Shown here: positions 24,680-35,544 of the stretch, in pieces
Layout: the number at the start of each line of letters is the position of its first letter
Position numbering within the stretch: position 1 is the stretch's first letter
Origin: Atrina japonica
Taxonomy: Eukaryota; Mollusca; Bivalvia; Pterioida; Pinnidae
DNA: 64,000 bases
Direction of reading: 5' to 3'
Assembly (NCBI GenBank): GCA_030159075.1
Contig: BROG01000137.1
Span: 1,134,501 to 1,198,500, forward strand
Notes under the pieces: model-generated
Seen by the model: the letters and a program-made list of their open reading frames with translations, nothing else
The model's database searches: none
What the model was told of the DNA's origin: nothing
Translations under genes and position numbers: made by a program

Positions 24680-24930
24680 ATTTTGATTTTTGTTTTATGC
24701 CACACTCAACAGTTTTTCAGTTATATTGTGGCAGCCAGTTTTTATTGGTGGAGGAGAGAACCTGGTTACAATGTACCCAGGAAGAGACCACCGGCCTTCC
24801 ACAAGTAAACTGGCAAACTTCCTCACAAAAATCGGCTTAGTTTCCAGTGGGCCTCAAACCTGCGCTGACCAGAAGTGAGAGAATTCATGGTTCCTAGTGC
24901 GATGTTCTAACATTCATCCACAGAGGCCCC
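24680..24930 (-). repeat. SINE family A, full length
   Basis: Minus-strand copy from the GCCACACTCAACAGTTTTTC tail through GGCAGCCAGTTTTTATTGG to the head remnant ending CACAGAGGCCCC. Confidence 0.85.
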
Positions 24931-25561
24931 ACACACACAAAAGAAAAACAACGCGAACTTTCAACTAGTCAATCTTTAATAACTATATATACTTAAAAAA
25001 TGGAAAGAACATATATAAATATCCCATAAATAGATATATGTATAACACAGCTCAAGTTTAATGGATAGAAACCTGTCCAAACATGTTGATATAGATATGG
25101 TCATGTATTTTAGATGGGCAATTATGAAATGAACGAGCCCAAAAGAAAAATATTGACTATTCCAAACTTTTTTGTATCACATACAATTCTTTATCTTCCT
25201 GATTTACTCAATCATCATTCTGACATCAAATTTTGATATAATGTCACATTTTTCATCTTTTTATGACTGATCAGGTATTGACATCAAATTATGAACACCT
25301 ATGTCATTTTGAAAATAACTAAACTAATTACATGAATTAATTACACATTTTTATCACATGACTTTATTTCAGAAATCCAAGTCCAGGATCATGAAACAAT
25401 CTTAACATGAAAATTTCAATTTCCATTTTTGATAAAAAAAATAATAATTTTTTAACCAAAATTCAATAATTAACATTCTTAAACACTTGATAAAATGTCC
25501 ACTATTGGAAAAAATAATATGTATGGTATTTTAACACACAACTCCAATTTTGATTTACATC

Positions 25562-25650
25562 TAACTCATTAACCCCTAAAGACACATTTGGGCTAGCCTA
25601 AATCATTGATTTACAGATGAGTCCATTATTTTTCAGGGGTTGATGAGTTG
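25562..25650. mobile_element. Palindromic MITE, TTAACTCAT family
   Basis: TAACTCATTAACCCCTAAAG at the left, GGGGTTGATGAGTT at the right, about 89 bp. The core has TGGRCTRGYCTAARTCATTGA. Other copies: 25,716-25,805, 27,349-27,440, 43,712-43,800, 60,552-60,842 (interrupted) and inside the SINE at 61,763. Confidence 0.75.
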
Positions 25651-25680
25651 ACATGTTTAAGATTGTTTCATGGTGTGTTA

Positions 25681-25946
25681 TACAGTGGAACCTTGGCTAA
25701 AGACCAACTTGCATTTAACTCGTACACCCCTAAAAACACATTTGGACTGGCCTAAATCATTGATCTACAGAAGAGACTATTTCTTTTTCTGGAGGTTGAT
25801 AAGACAAAATATATTAAGTCTCTTGATCTTTTCTGAATACATTTCAACACAAGTTCAGACCCATCATTTAAAAGACAACCTCTATAATCAGATCACTTTG
25901 AATCGGTCAGTTAAGTGGTCTTTTAAAATACCAAGGTTCCATTGTA
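25681..25946. mobile_element. pogo-like MITE interrupted by a TTAACTCAT MITE
   Basis: Outer ends TACAGTGGAACCTTGGCTAA and ACCAAGGTTCCATTGTA are inverted and TA-flanked. A TTAACTCAT-family element occupies about 25,716-25,805. This shows the order of insertion. Confidence 0.65.
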
Positions 25947-25967
25947 AATACATTGAAATCTCTCTAT

Positions 25968-26156
25968 GTTGAAATTGGATGAGTCTAAATTTGGAATATC
26001 TCAAAGACAAATGACTGGCCCCAATTTAATGGATAAAAAATATCAATAAAAAAAATTCTGTTACTGTGTTTCAAATTCCTGATATCGTTATCTCGAGGTA
26101 ATAGGGGATGTCCCACAAGTTTCACAAGTTTCGAGATAACGAAATTCCACTGTATA
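25968..26156. mobile_element. pogo-like MITE, 'CAGTGGAATCTCG' family
   Basis: Left AAATCTCTCTATGTTGAAAT, right GAGATAACGAAATTCCACTG, with CTGATATCGTTATCTCGAGG inside. Confidence 0.5.
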
Positions 26157-26320
26157 TACATTTTTCTATTTTTTACATGGAATTCATGAAATCAAAGTTC
26201 TCAGCAGAAGTATCACAGACGCCAAAAATAGAATGATAAAAAAAGTTATGAAATGATTTTATATGATTTGTCAGCAAATTACTTTCCGTATGATATTTAT
26301 AACTACGTGTGAGCGGACAT

Positions 26321-26421
26321 ATGAGGTGCCGTTTTACTATTTCTTAAAATGAATTTATTATATCTTAAAATTATTCTATGACATTATTAAATTCCAAATA
26401 AATAGTAAAATGGTGCCTCAT
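26321..26421. mobile_element. 101-bp MITE with long inverted ends
   Basis: ATGAGGTGCCGTTTTACTAT at 26,321 and ATAGTAAAATGGTGCCTCAT at the right end are near-perfect inverse copies. The AT-rich interior is about 60 bp. A related GGCGCCGTTTTAC occurs at 2,717. Confidence 0.8.
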
Positions 26422-26598
26422 ACTGATGTCATCATGTTGTGTGAAATGAAGTGTCCGTATTTTGTAAAACGATCCGCCCATGCTGTGTCAAAATCAAGTG
26501 GCCGTATTGTTTATGATAATAAATTGAACTGGCATGTTGTGTGATATGAAGTGATCCCACTGTGAATCACTATTCATACTTAATGCCCGAAAAAACAT

Positions 26599-26840
26599 AC
26601 TGTATACCTGGAAAATTTCACCCCCTTTTTTTTTTCTCACCCTTTTGATGACAGACACATACATATATTCACCCCATCTTAAATTTGCCCTTAATCACCA
26701 TGGTTTTAAGGAAGGCATGTATGTCTGTGCTTCAGTTATCTAGCTTTAAATTTTTGCTTTCATTGTAAGTTTGCCCTCTCATCTAAGGATGAAAATAGAG
26801 AAAATGATATGGAGGGTGAAAATTTCCGGGTATACCGTAC
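26599..26840. mobile_element. MITE, 'GTATACCTGGAAATTTTCACCC' family, copy 2
   Basis: Left TGTATACCTGGAAAATTTCA, right GTGAAAATTTCCGGGTATAC, inverted over about 22 bp. The interior (GACAGACACATA, AAATTTGCCCTTAAT, TAAATTTTTGCTTTCAT) matches copies at 17,946 and 59,465. It lies 50 bp upstream of the orphan exon. Confidence 0.75.
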
Positions 26841-26893
26841 TTGATTTATTCTTATGATTGTGTGTTGAAGGTGAAATTTTTAAAATACTGCAG

Positions 26894-27180
26894 ATGTCTG
26901 CTTGGTCCAGCCATATACCATTACAAGTAAGAATGATAAAAGAGGCTATCACTTTCTCCCCACTTATAATACCAACGATGGTCATGAAATTATATTGGTC
27001 ATCCACCAGTTCTCCCCAACTGTTTTTAATTGGCGTGGAACTGCATACTTCCACCAATTTTTTGTGTTTCCTGGACAAGATACTATTCTGACTGCCGAAC
27101 AAAAAGAAGAAATAAATTTCTCTGAGAAACCAGAAAATATTGTGTATAATAGAAATGAGTTGGTGAGAATTGGTCACTGA
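26894..27180 (+). CDS. Orphan terminal exon, unknown protein (about 95 aa)
   Basis: An acceptor-like ACTGCAG precedes a frame of 95 codons ending at TGA 27,178. It has no in-frame ATG, so at least one upstream exon (ending phase 1) would be needed. It reads VCLVQPYTITSKNDKRGYHF, GHEIILVIHQFSPTVFNWRG, FHQFFVFPGQDTILT and SEKPENIVYNRNELVRIGH. The amino acid usage is balanced and unlike repeat translation. I do not recognise the family. No upstream exon was found between 19.4 and 26.9 kb. It may be the end of a gene whose other exons I missed, or a relic of a lost gene. Confidence 0.4.
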
Positions 27181-27348
27181 CCAGTACAGATTATACTACA
27201 AAATGGATGGAATTTTAACACAATTCTGTTCCCCGATCATGTGCCTGTACACATACTTTTATTACCTGACAAACCTTTTTTTCTTCTTCATGAATTTTAA
27301 TGGAAATACAACGTATCAATGATTTCTTAAAAAAAAAAATCAATTCTT

Positions 27349-27440
27349 TAACTCACTGACCCCTGAAAAACATTGGACTCTTCTGTAAATCAATGACTTA
27401 GAGTTAGACCAGTCCAAATGTTTCTTTAGGGGTAAGTGGG
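27349..27440 (-). mobile_element. Palindromic MITE, TTAACTCAT family
   Basis: TTTAACTCACTGACCCCTG at the left, AGACCAGTCCAAATG then TCTTTAGGGGTAAG at the right; inverse orientation relative to the 25,562 copy. Confidence 0.65.
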
Positions 27441-27756
27441 GTGATCCATCTTTTTATTTTAAATATACTTTAAAACATGTACATAAATAACCACTGACGT
27501 TTTACTCAAAAGTGAAAGAATTGGGGTTAAATGAAGTTCAAAGTGAAAATTCTTCCAGACAAAATCTTAAAATCAAATCCTAGTTAGTACCACGGTTTGC
27601 ATGACAATTTAGAGAACTCTCACTGCATTGATGTCAGTCCAAAGCATAGATTAAAATTGTTGTCACCTCCCCTACAACAGGTGGCATCTTCATGTACTGG
27701 TACAATGTATGTGAAAAATTCTAAAGGGGTAGTAAAATAAAAATTTGAATAAACAC

Positions 27757-27940
27757 ACAGTAAAACCTGCTTTAGTGACCACCTGTGTATAAAGACCACC
27801 TGGTCACAAAGACCATTTTTTTCTTGTCCCCAATAGTACCATTTGTGTACAAATAAACCTCTATATAAAGATCACTTCCCTACTATGACTGGGTTTTCTT
27901 GTGTCCCTAAGGAGGTTGTTATATACAAGTTTCACTGTAT
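27757..27940 (+). mobile_element. pogo-like MITE, 'CAGTAAAACCTG' family
   Basis: ACAGTAAAACCTGCTTTAGT start, CACCTGGTCACAAAGACC, TCTATATAAAGATCAC and ATACAAGTTTCACTGTA end. Very close to the copies at 10,165, 58,221 and 60,010. The short frame through it is not a gene. Confidence 0.7.
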
Positions 27941-28606
27941 GTTCAATGATTTGAGTACTAGTAATCAAAAGAAAATCATTGCCATTGGAATGTACGAATT
28001 TATAAAACATATCAAAACAGGAAGATTTTGTATCATTAACCAATTTACCCTTTTATGATGAGCAAGTAAATATTTGATGTCTTTCCTGCTAAAGGGTAAA
28101 AAACCTGACTAAAAACCCAAACAGTCACGCACGGTACTGTCATGTGCATTGTACCAGTAATAGGTACTGTGTTTTCAAATGAAATCTGAGATTACCAAGA
28201 AAAACAAAATACTTTATATTTTGTAACTTTTCTTTTTTCTTTTTGTGAAATTACACACCACTGGGATTTCCCTGTTACTTTCTTCCTGTTTTGATGATTT
28301 TGTCTTACATAATGAAATATGTACCGTATGTACTTTCATAATTTTCACCACTCATCTTCTCATCTTCCCACGAGTTGATATGAACAATATTCAATTTTAC
28401 AAACAGAAACTAGGATATACCATATAACAAAAATAGCCCCACCCCCAACGGAAATAATAATAATAATAAAAAAAGATAACAAAGAACAAAAACAAAATGA
28501 AAATGAAACAATTAATTGATACATGTGTATGAAAAGAATTCATAATTTCAAAAACAAAAGCAAAGGTATTATTTGTCAAAGTGAAATATGTTATAACCGA
28601 TACTTA

Positions 28607-29168
28607 TATAGTGAAACCTGACATGAGAGACCACCCCATCTGCCACTGAAATGTGGTCTCTAAAAGAAGGTTTTATTCAAAGAGGCATTTTTTCAAAACA
28701 ATTTGTTTTTCCTTTTTTTTTTTTACTACTTAGATTGATATACAATAACAAAAAAGAGACAAACATAGGCATAAAAATTCTTAAATTCCTATATATTTTG
28801 TGAAAATTACTTGAGAAACCCAGGTTTGGCACTTCAATTGTAAATGATTAACTGTACCTTACTATTTGTATATGAATACCATACTGACATTATTATCACA
28901 AAACATATAGGAATACAAGAATTCTTTATGCCTGTATCACAAAATATATAGAAATATAAGAATTATTTATACTTGTGTATAGCTCTTATTTGTTACCGAA
29001 CATCAAGTACAAGTAGTAAAAGTAGAAAAAATTAAGAAAATTTTTTTTTTGGTAAACACAGCTAACGCCCCATTAAAGAATTAATTAACCATGTTGCTTT
29101 ATGAATATGGTCTCAAATGACAGGTGGTCTCAAATGACGGGTGGTCTCAAATGACAGGTTCCTCTGTA
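28607..29168 (+). mobile_element. About 560-bp TIR element
   Basis: Left TAGTGAAACCTGACATGAGA, right TCAAATGACAGGTTCCTCTG, inverted; the GGTCTCAAATGAC motif is repeated three times at the right end. Internal sub-palindromes CCTATATATTTTGTG and CAAAACATATAGG. The middle part recurs around 56,860-58,170 and 29,560-30,440, each time split by another insertion. Confidence 0.6.
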
Positions 29169-29559
29169 TATGCTACTGCTTGTACACAGGTACAAAAAAG
29201 AACGCAAGACAAAAGGATATTATCAGTTACTTCAAACCGCATCCTATTAACAAAATCCTTGACCAATGGACCAAACTATCCAGTACATGTTTTTGTACAG
29301 GGGCCATGAAATTTCAAAATATTTGTTGGGGGCCATGACCTTCAAAATATTTTTAAAAGGGGCCATGAATTTCGAAATATTGGTACATGTACAAGGTTAT
29401 GGTTGATATCGATCTTCATTTTAGTTCATAAGAAGCAATCACACAATCAAAGACGATCAAAGTTTGAGAAAAAAATTGTCACCATAGTTACAGGGTATCA
29501 TCTGTACCAGTCAGGTTTAAAGGGGCATTACCGGTACCTTTGTTTTAAAAAAAAAAAAA

Positions 29560-30440
29560 TTATTTCCTTTTTTACTGCTTAGGTTGCTGTATAATAACAA
29601 ATAAGAGATATATAGGTCTACCAAGGTAGAGTGGAGCATCCTGCTACCAAGGTAAAGTGGCACATCCCGCTACCAAGGTAAAGTGGCACACCCCGCTACC
29701 AAGGTAAAGTGGCACATCCTACTACCAAGGTAAAGTGGAGCATCCCGCTACCAAGGTAAAGTGGCACACCCTCTAACCAAGGTAAAGTGGAGCATCCCGC
29801 TACCAAGGTAAAGTGGCACATCCTGCTACCAAGGTAAAGTGGAGCATCCTGCTACCAAGGTAAAGTGGCACATCCCGCTACCAAGGTAAAGTGGCACATC
29901 CCGCTACCAAGGTAAAGTGGCACATCCCGCTACCAAGGTAAAGTGGCACATCCCGCTACCAAGGTAAAGTGGCACATCCCGCTACCAAGGTAAAGTGGCA
30001 CATCCCGCTACCAAGGTAAAGTGGAACATCCTGGTGGGGCCAAAAACCAAAACAGTACGATAATTTTCCAAAAATAGGTTGTACTGACGGAAAATATTGC
30101 TTTGCACGGATTCCATGTATTACTGAAAACTCTAATACTTTTGTGTCAACAAGTAACCAGTCATACCTGTCATGTTTTGATTCAGACTTGCTATGTTTAT
30201 AAACATGAGTCAATTTATCTTGGTAGACCTGTACATTGGCATCCAAATTCTTATATTCCTATATAATTTGTGTAAATAAGGTCAGGTCTTGTGTCTTACT
30301 TATTCATATGCAAATAGTAAGGTCAAATTAATCAAATTTGCAAATAAATAAATTTTCATAAAACATATATAAATTTAAGAATTGTTTATGCCCGTGTATA
30401 TCTCTTTTTTCTTACTGTACATATAAAGTAGTAAAAAAAG
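29560..30440 (+). mobile_element. Copy of the 28.6-kb element split by an AGGTCTAC MITE
   Basis: TTACTGCTTAGGTTGCTGTA and ATAACAAATAAGAGATATAT before the insert resume after it as CCAAATTCTTATATTCC then TATATAATTTGTG. This matches the uninterrupted order at 28,725-28,800. Confidence 0.6.
29614..30230. mobile_element. AGGTCTAC MITE with amplified 26-bp terminal minisatellite
   Basis: The ends AGGTCTACCAAGGTAGAGTG and TATCTTGGTAGACCT and the interior (CCAAAACAGTACGAT, AATAGGTTGTAC) match 17,302-17,521. Between the left end and the interior, about 16 copies of the unit CTACCAAGGTAAAGTGGCAC-ATCCCG (29,614-30,030) are inserted. The unit is the element's own terminus, so the minisatellite arose by amplification of the TIR. 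Confidence 0.85.
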
Positions 30441-30720
30441 AAAGAAATTTTTTTTGGAAAAAAAAAGCTAATGCCCTATAACCATTTTAACTGTGCTTCC
30501 TGATACAGACCAGGCATTCTCTCAAAATGTCTTAATCACACCGGTTTTTTAAGATCCATGTAAAATATGTCGGTACTGAAAGATTGGCATATTTCATTCT
30601 CAAAACATCTGATGTCGTAAGACTTTGGTCAGTAGTTTAATGAATAATTAATATCTGAGAAAATATGTAAATTATTATAAATCACATGAAAAAAATACAC
30701 ACTCTTAATTATAAAACAGT

Positions 30721-30939
30721 ATCACAATATCGTAAATAAAATTTAATTCGCGAGAATTTTATTTACGCATAATTTCCTGAGAGCTCTGGCTTGCGAAAAT
30801 AAAATCATCGTGTAATGAAGTATGAAATTAGTATGACGACATGGGCATTGGGAATCATGAAAATATCATCTTGCGAATAAATTCAAAACTTACGTTTTAC
30901 GAAAATAAAGTCCTACGAATACTTCCAGATTTACAGTAC
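30721..30939 (-). mobile_element. Short TIR-like element, copy 2
   Basis: Ends with ACTTCCAGATTTACAGTA, the inverse of the start of the copy at 571. Internal GCGAAAATAAAATCATCG and TTATTTACGCATAATTTCC match that copy. Confidence 0.6.
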
Positions 30940-30982
30940 TTCATACAAAATTTTGTTCCATTTACAAAAATTAAAAAACAAT

Positions 30983-31080
30983 TAAGGATTGTTTTTCATT
31001 TTTTTGACTTCATTCGAATATAATGGCAGTGCATTATGGAAAAAAATTCAATGTGCAGCACGAATGAAAAACAATCCTTA
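30983..31080. mobile_element. 98-bp MITE with perfect 18-bp TIRs
   Basis: TAAGGATTGTTTTTCATT at 30,983-31,000 is exactly inverted at 31,063-31,080. Only 62 bp lie between. Confidence 0.85.
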
Positions 31081-31294
31081 TATTTATATATATTACCATT
31101 TTCTTTGAAACTGATGTCTACTGGATACTATATTCATTCCGGGATACTGAATTTGCGGGGGGGTGTTTACATATGACGTATCGCTCAACAGCTGTTTTGA
31201 CATGAGAAGTAGTTCGCCTTTTCTGTCCGGAAAACTAAATGGAATTAAGGTTTATTTGCTTCTTTTTATACCATTTTGAAAGAAAAATATTGAT

Positions 31295-34200
31295 ATGGAA
31301 AATTCTGAGTAAGTGTCAGATTGGTTTTCAATTATTTTAGAATATTCGTCTGCTTGGTAACCGGAAGGTTAAATGTGTCGGAAGAGAATAGAAATTGCAA
31401 ATGGCTGCGCCCATGAGTATGCTGAATAATGTATTTACAACGAGTTTGCGATTGAATTCTGATATTATAAAATGGGATATACTATAGAAAGATTTAGTGT
31501 GACTTACAAGAAGTGAGACAGCTAATATTAATTGATGACAACTGAAAGTAACCCTTTTATTTGACATTTTTACCAAGCAGCTGGGAACCACAGTGACTGA
31601 TTGGTACGTAACCTACATAAGTAAGCCCATTTCACACGACCTAATTTCACACGATGCGGGTGACGAATTGTTTCTTATATGAATATCCATTGATGGCAAA
31701 CAAATCGACTTGTTTATCAAGAGATGCTTGACAAAGTTTCATTAGGCCTAATTTCTTTTTTCTTTTGTAACTGAAGCCCAGACGATGGTCTGTGGTTCTG
31801 GTCATAACATGACCTAGATATATCGCGATATGGGCCTGTAGGCTGTACAATGTGCTACAGATGTAGTCTCGTGTTTCCGATTTCTTTCAGTGATTTTTAT
31901 TTCCTTTGTGATAGGCTTTATGTATGGCTTTTAAGATTAAATATATAAGAAATAAACATGTGATATTCTATTCTTTATTGATTCGTTCATGTATTCTTAC
32001 GCTGAAAAGTAAAGTGGTTAATACTCGGGGCACGTGACTGCGTTTACTAGAATATGAAACATTCCACTCTATATACTTGCAATGAAGGGAATTGCAGTCG
32101 GTATGTAAATATTGACTCATAGTCACCCTTTTCCAGAATCTCATAAGATTTTATTTTTTCTCACTACCATAAATCGTTTCTATTAACTGGAAAAAAGGAA
32201 TTCATTGCACTGTTTGAAATATTACATCCCCTACTTAGAAGCAGTGATACAAAAAGAGCTATACCGTCTAAGATAGGTCTTGAGTTCCTTATATACATGT
32301 GAAACCTCATTACAAAGCCCCTCGTTTTATTTGCCACCTAGCTTTATGCTAAAGTTTTTGAAAGTCACCCCTTTCAATTTTTCCTATAATTTCATTTAAA
32401 CTTTTCCTCAATCTATTGTCAAAACCCTGAACAAATGGTGGCAGTATATTGCGATTTTACTGTACATAAATTAATGCAGAAAAATGATGAATTACTGATT
32501 TTTTTTTTTTAAATAATGTTCTAAGTTGATGTTATGTTCAGATTAATGAGAAATCACAAACGAGAGTATCGCATACAGAACAAGATACACCCATCGTAAA
32601 ATTTGATAATATCCGTTTCAGTTAAAAGGACACTCGTCATTGTCAAACTCATCCGCGATATATTTTGGCATTGAATCTATTGACCACGCTGGTGTTGAAT
32701 CTATTGACCAAGTTTCATCTAAACCAGTGAAAGAATGATATGAATGTAACAGTGCTGACAAGGAAAGTCAACTGACAACCAGACAGATGGACGGAGGGTA
32801 TACCAGAATTTTAAATACATCCTGTTTTACGACAGTAGTTAAAAAAAATAACAGAAATCATTGTATCCCATTTACAGGTTAGGCTAAAAGGAATTACCAT
32901 AACCTGCTGGTTATGATAGCAATAATGAAGAATAAAACATGAAATTATCGAGAACGAAAAGGACCATACGTGATTTGTATTTGTTATAACCTCCACGTAA
33001 CCTGAACGATTGCTCCCGTGTTATTTTGTGGTCTGTGACAGGCACATAAAAATGGATTATGGGAAATAAAATTTTGACTGTAAACTTGACAATCTGTTGA
33101 TGAGCACCTTTGAATTGAAACCGAATTTGAATTTTGAACTGTGTTTAGTCATATGGTGGCAGCCAGTTTTTATTGGTGGAGGAAAGAACCTGATTACAAT
33201 ATACCTGAGAAGAGATCACCGGCCTATTGCAAGTAAAATGGACGAGCACCTTTGAATTATGACTGTGAATAATGATTGAAATAGAACATTTTGAATTGAT
33301 GTACAGTCAAACCTGTTTTCTGCAGCCACTCAAGGGAAATTGAAAAAAGTGGCTGCATAAGACAGGTGGCCTTTGGTTCCAGGTTGACAAAAATCACAAG
33401 AAAATTTAAGTGGTTTAGGTGGATGTATGTTTTTATAGTGAAATTGATTGGGGGAACAGAATCTGGCTGTTGAAGAAGAGTGGCTGAGGAAAAAAGGTGG
33501 CCTGTTGGCTTAAATCAATATGAAGTTCAGGTAGGCTGTAGGTATCTAAGTAAACATGAAATTTCAGGTAAACTGTAGGTATCACAACTGATAGGCTGTA
33601 TGTACCTTAGGTAATATTAAGATTCAGATAGGCTGTATGTATCTTAGGAAAAGACTCAGATAGGCTGTATGTATCTTAGGAAATAGGCTGTATGTATCTT
33701 AGGAAATATGAATATTCAGATAGGCTGTATGTATCTTAGGAAATATTAAGATCCAGATAGGCTGTATGTATCTTAGGAAATATTAAGATTCAGATAGGCT
33801 GTATGTATCTTAAGAAATATCAAGATTGTGATAGGCTGTAAGTTTTTAAGAAAATATGATTCAAATAGGCTGTAAGCATTTTAGGAAATATCAAGATTGT
33901 GATAGGCTGTAAGTTTTTAAGGAAATATGATTCAGATAGACTGGAAATATTTTAGGAAATATTCAGATAGGCTGAGTTGGAGCCCCCCCACTCTACCTTT
34001 AAGTATTCTAAAAAATATCATGTTTCAGATAAAAAAACACATCCATCCATCAACTACCTCAAATAAGTTTGAAATTTATACTTTCTCGATATATAGCAAA
34101 TTGGGTCCTATTTTGTAAAACTGCTGAAATTCAAATAAGTCGTGTTTACTCTTAAAGTGTACAGGAAATAGAAACTTATCAAATTACCAAGTTAGTGCTC

Positions 34201-34440
34201 TGGAATTCCAATAGAACTTGATCTAGATCTATTTATGTGTAATTTTGACAAATTATCTAAAATAAAACCTACGTAATCTTTTACTATCTTATTTACAGAA
34301 ACAGAATGACTAACCAAAATGACGGATTCTTTGAACACTTCTCTACTAAAATTCCAAGACTTATCAACTTCCTACTTCAAACACTACAAATTCTGGCTCC
34401 TCCACTTGAGCTAACAATACTTTTTGTTATACACTTATAA
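31295..34440 (+). CDS. Candidate two-exon micropeptide gene (51 aa, hydrophobic C-terminus)
   Basis: Exon 1, 31,295-31,308: ATG GAA AAT TCT GA followed by a consensus donor GTAAGT (phase 2). Exon 2, 34,299-34,440: acceptor with a good pyrimidine tract (TCTTTTACTATCTTATTTACAG positions 34,277-34,298), entering with A and running to TAA at 34,438. Joined: MENSENRMTNQNDGFFEHF then STKIPRLINFL and a hydrophobic end LTILFVIHL. AATAAA follows at 34,507 and 34,520. The promoter-like upstream (31,150-31,290) contains TGACGTA. The matching phase and splice signals are suggestive, but a 14-base first exon could be chance. Exon 2 alone could start at the ATG at 34,306. Family unknown; it would be a tail-anchored or small membrane peptide. 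Confidence 0.28.
31309..33140. other. Unique-looking AT-rich DNA, no gene supported
   Basis: Short frames only. A segment near 32,620-32,800 (AAGGACACTCGTCATTG, ACAGATGGACGGAGGG) has the style of the GGACGGACGAC-tailed repeats seen at 43,070. Confidence 0.45.
33144..33238 (-). repeat. SINE family A fragment
   Basis: TCATATGGTGGCAGCCAG, TTTATTGGTGGAGGAAAG, AGAGATCACCGGCC and GCAAGTAAA; truncated at both ends. Confidence 0.75.
33520..33975. repeat. 37-bp degenerate minisatellite
   Basis: The unit is ATAGGCTGTATGTATCTTAG then GAAATATTAAGATTCAG; about 11 copies of varying length. It lies in the putative intron of the 31.3-34.4 kb candidate. Confidence 0.88.
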
Positions 34441-34772
34441 AAATAGTTCCTAAACAAATATATGGAGTAAATTGCCTACAGTTTAACCATTTTGGCTGGT
34501 AGTCCAAATAAACTGTTAAAATAAAATGTTAAAATTGTCTGTTTGACCACTATCAGGAAATAGTTGAATGCATCTGAATGATTATATGCCATATTACTAT
34601 AAACTACTGATTTTGCTTAAATACTAAGAGACTAGTGTTAATATTTCCAAGTTTCTTGATCGTTTATGTTATTCAGTTCAATAAATTCTTATGAACTTTA
34701 ATATTGTAGTTTTCAGTGAAGCTTACTTGTGTATGAGAAGAATATAACAAAACAATTATCGACTAGGATTTC

Positions 34773-34873
34773 GGGCAACAGATGATCTGTTGGACCCTCA
34801 CACAAACTGTTGCCCTCAGCCTTCTGCCTCCGGGAACAGTTTGCCTTCAGGTCCAACAGATCATCTGTTGCCC
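34773..34873. mobile_element. Foldback element with perfect 24-bp arms
   Basis: GGGCAACAGATGATCTGTTG plus GACC at 34,773 is repeated in perfect inverse ending at 34,873 (24 bp). Each arm itself contains the odd palindrome CAACAGATGATCTGTTG. Inside, AACTGTT and AACAGTT form a second stem. Outer flanks (TTATCGACTAGG and CCCAGTCAACAAT) are imperfectly inverted, so the full element may be 34,757-34,890. Confidence 0.85.
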
Positions 34874-34883
34874 TCAACCCCAG

Positions 34884-35519
34884 TCAACAATTATATAATA
34901 CAATCAGACTAAAACTATTATTGTAACTGGTGCATAGTACTTAAATCAAGTATGTGCCATATTACAATAGTGTTCTATTTGAGGACCTTGATATGAATGA
35001 CATAAAGATATGAAAGTGAATAATATTCACGTACATGGGTCATTATTTAGGCCACCTAAACAAATTACCTGTTGCCCTTCAACAATTATATAATACAATA
35101 CAACTATTATTGTAACTGGTGATTTTGAAATTGTGAAAGGCTGCCACCTAAACAAATTACCAAGTTTTTTAAGAGTAAATTAAAAAATAAGAGTAGTTAG
35201 TTTTTTAGTTTTTAGTTAAGTTTTGTATTAGGGAATTACAGTTTGTATTTTTTTTAAAGTAAAGTTAAGTTTTTTAGTTTTTAGTTTTTAGAGATAAGTG
35301 GATTTTTTTAGATTTTTAAAAGTTAAGAAGAGGTTTTTTTAAATAAAGTTTAGTTAAGAAGAAAGAAGTGTTTTATAGTGGCTGGGTTAGTAGAGTAAAG
35401 CTAGTAGGTTTTTAGAGTTTAGTGTTTGTTATAGAGTATGTTATAGATTAAAGTGAGTAGTTTTAGATAATTTAAGTAGTAAGTTAGAGTAAGTTTTAGT
35501 TAGAGTAGAGTAGAGTTTT
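34884..35519. repeat. Local duplication followed by C-depleted low-complexity tract
   Basis: CAACAATTATATAATACAAT occurs at 34,884 and 35,078, each followed by ACTATTATTGTAACTGGTG; CCACCTAAACAAATTACC occurs at about 35,052 and 35,143. Then 35,164-35,519 consists of AGTTTTTAGTTAAG-like A/G/T sequence with about three C residues in 350 bases. The pattern is like the larger anomaly at 45-52 kb. Confidence 0.7.
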
Positions 35520-35544
35520 CATTTTCAATCTAATACAGGTTTTT

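Noticed and set aside
26779..27177. 132-codon minus-strand frame
   Set aside because: Antisense of the orphan exon and a MITE; the plus frame has the better composition and an acceptor.
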